Shown here: piece by piece, positions 1-4,383 of the stretch
How the letters are laid out: every line of letters starts with the position of its first letter
Numbering within the stretch: the stretch's first letter is position 1
Program-made: the position numbers and the translations under genes
The notes under the pieces: model-generated
Database searches by the model: none
The model's input: the letters and a program-made list of their open reading frames with translations, nothing else
Told to the model about the DNA's origin: nothing
DNA from: DATFPQ01 sp035264765
GTDB lineage: Bacteria; Actinomycetota; Actinomycetes; Actinomycetales; Angustibacteraceae
DNA: 7,142 nt
Assembly (NCBI GenBank): GCA_035264765.1
Contig: DATFPQ010000070.1
Location: 1 to 7,142, forward strand
Reading direction: 5' to 3'

Positions 1-27
1 ACCGGCCAACGTCATCCGACGTCGCAC
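1..27 (-). CDS. Start of a divergent gene, 5' fragment only (possible sensor/regulator)
   Basis: Read on the minus strand, a perfect AGGAGG (positions 42 to 37) is followed 9 nt later by GTG at 27, which opens a frame to the window edge encoding M-R-R-R-M-T-L-A-G. An in-frame ATG at 15 is an alternative start, but its distance from the AGGAGG (21 nt) is too long. Only nine codons are visible, so the product cannot be identified. Inference: actinobacterial TTT transporter operons are often flanked by a divergent two-component sensor of the CitA/DcuS type. A basic start followed by T-L-A-G would fit such a protein, but this rests on context and memory. It could equally be any other divergent gene, or chance. 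Confidence 0.4.
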
Positions 28-211
28 CGCTCCTCACCTCCTGTCCGGGCCACCCTACGACCAGGCATCATGGCGCAGCGGCGGCGCGGAGTCTGCGTTG
101 CCTCGGGACCACAATCACCTCAATGACCGCTGTCGCCTAAAGCGTGACGGCGCCGGGGCGGGGCCGCAGGATCGAGGGGATCCCTTTCGACGACGAGACG
201 AGGCAACCCCG
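28..211. promoter_or_regulatory. Intergenic region upstream of tctC, probable divergent promoter region
   Basis: This stretch separates the putative minus-strand start at 27 from the tctC ATG at 212 and holds no convincing gene. Most of it is very GC-rich. The exception is an A/T-richer patch at 107-127, where ACAATCAC (111-118) and TCAATGAC (120-127) form an imperfect direct repeat matching at 6 of 8 bases with a 9-bp period. I found no clear -35/-10 pair: TTGCCT at 98-103 resembles a -35, but nothing convincing lies 16-18 bp downstream. The purine-rich ACGAGG near 198-203 is the likely tctC ribosome binding site. Promoters for tctCBA and the leftward gene must lie here if both genes are real. 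Confidence 0.4.
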
Positions 212-1216
212 ATGTCCCGAACCGCCCTCCGCCTGACCGTCACTGCCGTGACCGTCGCCCTGGCCGCGACCGCGTGCGGCGCCACCGGCACGTCGGCCGG
301 TTCGGCCGGCAGCAGCGACGCCGGCAAGCCGCTGACCGGGATGCGCCTGATGGTGCCGAACTCGCCCGGCGGCGGGTACGACGTCACCGCCCGCACGGCA
401 GCGAAGGTCATGGAGGACGCCAAGATCGCGAACAGCATGGAGGTGTTCAACCTCTCCGGCGCGGGCGGCACCGTGGGCCTGGCCAGGCTGGTGAACGAGA
501 AGGGCAACGGCGACCTGGCGATGATGATGGGCCTCGGCGTGGTCGGGGCGACCTACACCAACAAGGCCACCTCCAAGCTCTCGGGGACGACGCCGATCGC
601 CCGGCTGATCGAGGAGCCCAGCGGGATCATGGTCGCCAAGGACTCGCCGTACCAAACCCTCGACGACCTCGTCGCGGCGTGGAAGGCCAACCCGAGCAAG
701 GTCAGCGTCGGTGGCGGCTCGTCCCCGGGCGGACCGGACCACCTGCTGCCCATGCAGCTGGCCGCGGCCGTGGGCATCGACGCCAAGAAGGTCAACTTCG
801 TGTCCTACGACGGCGGCGGCGACCTGCTGCCCGCCATCCTGGGCAACAAGCTTGGCTTCGCGACGTCGGGCACCGGTGAGTATCTCGACCAGATCAAGTC
901 CGGCGCCGTACGCGTGCTGGCGACGACGGGCGCGCAGCGGCTGCCGAGCGTGGACGCCAAGACGCTCAAGGAGCAGGGCGTCGACCTCGTCTTCACCAAC
1001 TGGCGCGGCGTGGTGGCGCCCCCCGGCATCACCGCCGAGAAGAAGGACCAGTGGGTCAAGGCGTTCGACGCCATGCACGGTTCCACGGAGTGGAAGGACG
1101 CACTGGCCAAGAACGGGTGGACCGACGCCTACCTCAGCGGCGAGGGCTTCAGCACCTTCCTCACCGAGCAGGACGAGCGCGTGTCCAGCACCCTCAGCCA
1201 GCTCGGGCTGGCCTGA
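212..1216 (+). CDS. tctC: TctC-type substrate-binding lipoprotein of a tripartite tricarboxylate transporter (Bug family)
   Basis: This is the extracytoplasmic solute receptor that captures a carboxylate-type substrate and delivers it to TctA/TctB. I chose ATG 212 (334 aa) over an in-frame TTG at 98. The ATG places a classic secretion signal at the N-terminus, with Arg3/Arg7, a hydrophobic core at about 8-20 and a lipobox-like A-A-T-A-C ending at Cys22, followed by a Gly/Ser/Ala-rich linker to about residue 38. The 38 residues added by the TTG start are charged and unlike a signal peptide. The mature domain has P-N-S-P-G-G-G-Y-D (49-57), matching the PGG-x(1-2)-D carboxylate-binding loop of Bug proteins. 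GAGGTVGL, GGGSSPGGPDH, VSYDGGG and TNWRG blocks follow, all typical of the family. The length is normal. The actual ligand cannot be read from sequence: citrate, other tri- or dicarboxylates and aromatic acids all occur in the family. First gene of a tctC-tctB-tctA-usp operon. Confidence 0.93.
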   Translation: MSRTALRLTVTAVTVALAATACGATGTSAGSAGSSDAGKPLTGMRLMVPNSPGGGYDVTARTAAKVMEDAKIANSMEVFNLSGAGGTVGLARLVNEKGNGDLAMMMGLGVVGATYTNKATSKLSGTTPIARLIEEPSGIMVAKDSPYQTLDDLVAAWKANPSKVSVGGGSSPGGPDHLLPMQLAAAVGIDAKKVNFVSYDGGGDLLPAILGNKLGFATSGTGEYLDQIKSGAVRVLATTGAQRLPSVDAKTLKEQGVDLVFTNWRGVVAPPGITAEKKDQWVKAFDAMHGSTEWKDALAKNGWTDAYLSGEGFSTFLTEQDERVSSTLSQLGLA

Positions 1217-1218
1217 CC

Positions 1219-1713
1219 ATGATGGACGCCCTGCGGGGCCGCTCCGAGCTGGGCGTCGCGGCCCTGCTCGGGGTGGTCGGCGTGCTCGTGGCGGTGGATG
1301 CCTCCGGACTCGACGCCGGTACGGCGCAGGTCGGTCCGGTGGGACCGAAGGTGGTGCCGCTGCTGGTGGCCGGGATGCTCCTGGTCTGCGCGGTGCTGCT
1401 CGCCGTCGACGTCCTGCGCGGTGGGCAGGGCGAGCTGGAGGCCGGCGAGGACGTCGACCTCGACCAGTCCAGCGACTGGCGGACCGTGCTGCTGCTGGTG
1501 GCCGCTTTCGTCGCCAACATCGCCCTGATCGACCGGGTGGGCTGGGTGATCTCGGGGACCGTCCTGTTCTGGGGCAGCGTGTACGCGCTCGGGAGCCGGC
1601 ACTACGTCCGTGACGCCGTCGTCGCCGTCGTGCTGTCGGTCGCCACCTTCTACGGCTTCTACGTCGGCCTGGGCATCGCGCTGCCGGCCGGGATCCTCCA
1701 GGGGGTGCTGTGA
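1219..1713 (+). CDS. tctB: TctB small membrane subunit of the tripartite tricarboxylate transporter
   Basis: This is the small, poorly conserved membrane subunit that accompanies TctA in TTT carriers. The 164-aa product has hydrophobic segments at about 11-27, 45-66, 89-104, 108-125 and 131-150. An acidic hydrophilic loop at about 70-86 separates the N- and C-terminal halves. The G-P-V-G-P-K-V-V-P stretch (39-47) and the C-terminal L-G-I-A-L-P-A-G (151-158) correspond to conserved family spots near helix 2 and the final helix. Translation begins at one of two adjacent ATGs (1219 or 1222), only 2 nt after the tctC stop. There is no strong ribosome binding site, so coupling to tctC translation is likely. 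Its stop overlaps the tctA start. Assignment rests on topology, length and position between tctC and tctA more than on a diagnostic motif. Confidence 0.88.
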   Translation: MMDALRGRSELGVAALLGVVGVLVAVDASGLDAGTAQVGPVGPKVVPLLVAGMLLVCAVLLAVDVLRGGQGELEAGEDVDLDQSSDWRTVLLLVAAFVANIALIDRVGWVISGTVLFWGSVYALGSRHYVRDAVVAVVLSVATFYGFYVGLGIALPAGILQGVL

Positions 1714-3290
1714 TGAACGCGCTCAACTCGCTGATGGACGGCTTCGCCACCGCGGCGACCCCGATGAACCTGCTCTACGCCACGATCGGCGTGGTCCTGG
1801 GCACGGCGGTCGGGGTCCTGCCGGGGATCGGCCCGGCCATGACGGTGGCGCTGCTGCTGCCGGTGACGTACAGCATGGAGCCGACCAGCGCCTTCATCAT
1901 GTTCGCGGGCATCTACTACGGCGGCATGTACGGCGGCTCCACGACGTCGATCCTGCTGAACACGCCCGGCGAGTCCTCGTCGGTCGTCACGGCGATCGAG
2001 GGCAACCTCATGGCTCGTGCGGGGCGGGCGTCCCAGGCGCTGGCCACCGCCGCGATCGGATCGTTCGTCGCCGGCACCATCGGGACCGCGCTCGTCGTGA
2101 TGTTCATGCCGCTCGTGGCCCGGTTCGCGGTGAGCATGGGCGCACCCGACTACTTCGCCGTCATGCTGCTCGCCCTGCTCACGGTGACGGCCGTGCTCGG
2201 CGCGTCCCGGCTGCGCGGCTTCGCCTCACTGGGGTTGGGCCTGGCGATCGGCCTGGTGGGCATCGACTCGGTGACCGGCCAGCGCCGGCTCACGTTCGGG
2301 CAGGCGCCGCTGGCCGACGGCCTCGACATCGTCGTCGTCGCGGTCGCCATCTTCGCGGTCGGCGAGGCGCTCTGGGTCGCGGCGCACCTGCGGCGCAAGG
2401 CCGCCCGCACCATCCCGGTCGGGCAGCCCTGGATGGGCCGCCAGGACTGGGGGCGGTCCTGGAAGCCGTGGCTGCGGGGCACCGCGTACGGCTTCCCGTT
2501 CGGCGCGCTGCCCGCGGGCGGTGCCGAGATCCCGACCTTCCTGTCCTACGTCACCGAGAAGCGGCTGACCCGGCACCCGGAGGAGTTCGGCAAGGGCGCC
2601 ATCGAGGGAGTCGCCGGACCGGAGGCCGCCAACAACGCCTCGGCCGCGGGCACCCTGGTACCGATGCTGGCGCTCGGTCTGCCGACGACCGCGACGGCCG
2701 CGGTGATGCTCGCCGCCTTCACCCAGTTCGGCATCCAGCCCGGACCGCTGCTTTTCGACAAGGAACCGAAGCTGGTCTGGGCGCTCATCGCCAGCCTGTT
2801 CATCGGCAACGCGCTGCTGCTCGTGCTCAACCTGCCGCTCGCACCGGCCTGGGCCAAGCTGCTGCAGATCCCGCGGCCGTACCTGTACGCCGGCATCCTG
2901 TTCTTCGCCAGCCTCGGCGCATACGCCGTCAACCTGCAGGCGTTCGACCTGGTGCTGCTGCTGGTGCTCGGCGCGCTGGGGTTCATGATGCGCCGCTACG
3001 GACTTCCGGTGCTGCCGCTGGTCCTCGGCGTCATCCTGGGGCCGCGGGCCGAGCTGCAGCTGCGCCGGGTGTTCCAGCTCAGCGGCGGTGACGTCAGCGG
3101 GCTCTGGAGCGAGCCGCTCGCCGTGGTCATCTACGTCGTCATCGCGGTCGTCCTGCTGTGGCCCGTGGTGCGGTGGCTACGAGGGCTCCGGCGGCAGGCC
3201 GAGGCCCCGGACGTCGTGGGGGCGCCCCACCCGGAAGACACATCAGAGGTCGGTCACCTGACCGGCACCGGCGGGAGGGATGAGCAGTGA
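1713..3290 (+). CDS. tctA: TctA large membrane subunit of the tripartite tricarboxylate transporter
   Basis: This is the main channel-forming permease subunit of the TTT carrier, moving the TctC-bound substrate across the inner membrane, in known members by an ion-coupled mechanism. The 525-aa product is almost entirely hydrophobic. Both family repeats are visible: G-V-L-P-G-I-G-P (34-41) with Y-Y-G-G-M-Y-G-G-S-T-T-S-I-L-L-N-T-P-G-E (68-87), and E-G-V-A-G-P-E-A-A-N-N-A (298-309) with L-G-L-P-T-T-A-T-A (321-329). In many homologues the last block reads LGIPGSATA. I prefer ATG 1713, which overlaps the tctB stop as TGATG and has AGGGGG at 1700-1705, 7 nt upstream. A GTG at 1710 would add one residue. 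A hydrophilic tail (about 489-525) follows the last helix, making the protein slightly longer than the usual ~500 aa. That tail region also carries the ribosome binding site of the overlapping usp gene. Confidence 0.95.
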   Translation: MNALNSLMDGFATAATPMNLLYATIGVVLGTAVGVLPGIGPAMTVALLLPVTYSMEPTSAFIMFAGIYYGGMYGGSTTSILLNTPGESSSVVTAIEGNLMARAGRASQALATAAIGSFVAGTIGTALVVMFMPLVARFAVSMGAPDYFAVMLLALLTVTAVLGASRLRGFASLGLGLAIGLVGIDSVTGQRRLTFGQAPLADGLDIVVVAVAIFAVGEALWVAAHLRRKAARTIPVGQPWMGRQDWGRSWKPWLRGTAYGFPFGALPAGGAEIPTFLSYVTEKRLTRHPEEFGKGAIEGVAGPEAANNASAAGTLVPMLALGLPTTATAAVMLAAFTQFGIQPGPLLFDKEPKLVWALIASLFIGNALLLVLNLPLAPAWAKLLQIPRPYLYAGILFFASLGAYAVNLQAFDLVLLLVLGALGFMMRRYGLPVLPLVLGVILGPRAELQLRRVFQLSGGDVSGLWSEPLAVVIYVVIAVVLLWPVVRWLRGLRRQAEAPDVVGAPHPEDTSEVGHLTGTGGRDEQ

Positions 3291-3682
3291 CGGTCGTCGT
3301 GCTGGGGTACGCACCAGGTCCGATCGGTGAGGCCGCGCTCGACCGCGCGGTGGCAGAGGCCCGCCTGCGGGAGGCCCGCCTCGTCGTGGTGAACTCCTCG
3401 CGCGGGGACGCCGCGGTCGACAACCGCTACCTGCAGGAGGACGAGGTCAGCGAGCTCGGCGGCCGCCTGGACGCCTCCGGCCTCCGCTGGTCGCTGCACC
3501 AGCCGGTGCGCGGCCGGGACGCCGCGGACGAGGTGCTGCAGGCGGCCGAGGACGCCCGCGCCGACCTGGTCGTGATCGGCCTGCGGCACCGGTCCCCCGT
3601 CGGCAAGCTGCTGCTCGGCAGCACGGCGCAGCGGGTGCTGCTCGACGCCCGCTGTCCGGTCCTCGCCGTCAAGGCCCGCTGA
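3287..3682 (+). CDS. Universal stress protein (UspA family), translationally coupled to tctA
   Basis: A 131-aa single-domain Usp, a cytoplasmic Rossmann-like fold that often binds ATP and forms dimers. It opens with a short strand (T-V-V-V-L-G-Y) and ends with the family signature I-G-L-R-H-R-S-P-V-G-K (97-107), L-L-L-G-S (108-112), A-Q-R-V-L-L-D-A-R-C-P-V-L-A-V (114-128). The canonical ATP motif is G-2x-G-9x-G-[S/T]. Here Gly98 and Gly111-Ser112 are present but the second glycine is His101, so nucleotide binding is plausible rather than assured. GTG 3287 overlaps the tctA TGA by 4 nt (GTGA) and has GGGAGG at 3273-3278, 8 nt upstream, so the two are cotranscribed and probably coupled. The family is broad. 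Its position suggests a role with the transporter, comparable to TeaD, the Usp encoded with the TRAP transporter TeaABC, but that is inference. Confidence 0.9.
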   Translation: MTVVVLGYAPGPIGEAALDRAVAEARLREARLVVVNSSRGDAAVDNRYLQEDEVSELGGRLDASGLRWSLHQPVRGRDAADEVLQAAEDARADLVVIGLRHRSPVGKLLLGSTAQRVLLDARCPVLAVKAR

Positions 3683-3726
3683 CCCCCACGGCCTGCGCCG
3701 GGGCGTTCGAGGCACGCGCGGATCCC

Positions 3727-3780
3727 GCGTCAACGTGGCAACGAGCACCGTCGATGTGACAGCCGTTGCCACGTTGACGC
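3727..3780. terminator. Perfect 17-bp inverted repeat between convergent genes, probable bidirectional terminator
   Basis: The left arm GCGTCAACGTGGCAACG (3727-3743) is the exact reverse complement of the right arm at 3764-3780, with a 20-nt loop between (3744-3763). It begins 44 nt after the usp stop and lies 21 nt beyond the yjbQ stop on the opposite strand, the standard place for a shared terminator of converging genes. No run of T follows on either strand, so it would be of the tail-less kind common in actinobacteria. Each arm itself contains the 5-mer CAACG twice with a 3-nt gap, which is unusual for a plain terminator. A dispersed repeat or a protein-binding site is an alternative. Confidence 0.7.
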
Positions 3781-3801
3781 CGGCCGGGCGGCGGAGCCGG
3801 G

Positions 3802-4224
3802 TCAGCCGGCCAGGTAGGAGAACCGGACCGACCGCACCGGGTTGTCGACGTTGGTGTCGACGAGCACGAGGCTCTGCCAGGTGCCCAGGGCCAGCCGGCC
3901 GCCGACCACGGGCAGCGAGGCGTACGGCGGGACCAACCCGGGCAGGACGTGGTCGCGGCCGTGCCCGGGGGAACCGTGGCGGTGCCGCCAGCCGGACCCG
4001 GACGGCCCGGCTGCCGGAAGCACCGCGCGCAGGGCCGCCAGCAGGTCGTCGTCACTGCCGGCGCCGGTCTCGATGACGGCCACACCCGCCGTCGCGTGCG
4101 GGACGAACACGTGCAGCAGCCCGTCAACCGCGGCGACCCCCCGAAGGAACTCCTCGGCGCGCCCGGTCAGGTCCACGACCTGCTCCTGGTCGCCGGTGCG
4201 GATCTCGACGGTGGTGGTCTCCAT
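3802..4224 (-). CDS. YjbQ/UPF0047 family protein
   Basis: A 140-aa cytoplasmic protein of the secondary thiamin-phosphate synthase family. E. coli YjbQ has weak thiamin-phosphate synthase activity, while the main physiological role of the family remains unclear. Family marks are H-A-T-A-G-V (43-48) followed by Glu52, then H-R-H-G-S-P-G-H-G-R-D-H (81-92), L-P-G-L-V-P-P (94-100), and G-R-L-A-L-G-T-W-Q-S-L (109-119) near the C-terminus. The clustered histidines are the likely active or metal-binding site. Length is typical. I favour ATG 4224 because AGGGTGG (4236-4230 on the minus strand) lies 5 nt upstream. GTG 4233, adding three residues, is possible. It converges with usp and diverges from aceE. 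The pairing with a thiamin-diphosphate enzyme is suggestive but may be coincidental. Confidence 0.9.
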   Translation of the reverse strand: METTTVEIRTGDQEQVVDLTGRAEEFLRGVAAVDGLLHVFVPHATAGVAVIETGAGSDDDLLAALRAVLPAAGPSGSGWRHRHGSPGHGRDHVLPGLVPPYASLPVVGGRLALGTWQSLVLVDTNVDNPVRSVRFSYLAG

Positions 4225-4234
4225 GAGCACCACC

Positions 4235-4263
4235 CTGACCCATTACCGACGGGTAGATATGAC
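4235..4263 (+). promoter_or_regulatory. Candidate aceE promoter
   Basis: CTGACC (4235-4240) and TATGAC (4258-4263) match the sigma-70-type -35 (TTGACA) and -10 (TATAAT) boxes at 4 of 6 positions each, with an ideal 17-bp spacer. They lie in the only A/T-rich spot of the yjbQ-aceE gap, around 4241-4263. Transcription would begin near 4270, giving a leader of about 110 nt before the aceE GTG. The -35 box lies against the yjbQ start region, so the opposite-strand yjbQ promoter must sit close by, but I could not find a convincing one. Prediction by eye only. Confidence 0.35.
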
Positions 4264-4302
4264 GCGCAGCACGGGTAGGGGCAGGATGGGAGCGCTGCGC
4301 CC

Positions 4303-4383
4303 ATGGATGACGAGCGCTGCAGCGGCCGGGGGCCACGACCCGACCCACCCGCCGCATCGCGAGTCGAGAGAGGACCACCGTGA
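4303..4383 (+). other. Possible 26-codon upstream reading frame overlapping the aceE start
   Basis: ATG 4303 opens a 26-codon frame that stops at TGA 4381-4383, overlapping the aceE GTG by four bases (GTGA). GGGAG at 4288-4292 lies 10 nt upstream, a usable but weak ribosome binding site. The peptide is rich in Arg and Pro and ends Arg-Gly-Pro-Pro-stop, a context known to slow termination. The aceE ribosome binding site lies inside its last codons, so a ribosome paused there would cover it. Against a real peptide: 9 of its 25 codons after ATG end in A or T, including AGA, unlike the neighbouring genes. It may be chance. Confidence 0.2.

Noticed and set aside
169..183. Small inverted repeat GGATC-GAGGG-GATCC upstream of tctC
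   Set aside because: Only 5 bp of stem with a 5-nt loop. Such repeats are common by chance in GC-rich DNA and nothing ties it to a known site.
98..211. TTG-initiated extension of tctC adding 38 residues
   Set aside because: The added residues are charged, lack secretion features and would bury the signal peptide that starts cleanly at ATG 212. The TTG also has no ribosome binding site.
137..1750. Long minus-strand open frame (537 codons) opposite tctC and tctB
   Set aside because: It is Arg/Gly/His-rich, low-complexity translation typical of frames opposite GC-rich genes, overlaps two well-supported genes and resembles no family.
4225..4379. TPP riboswitch in front of aceE, suggested by the thiamin context
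   Set aside because: I could not find the conserved riboswitch blocks (CTGAGA and the downstream ACCTGATCTGG-like core) on either strand.
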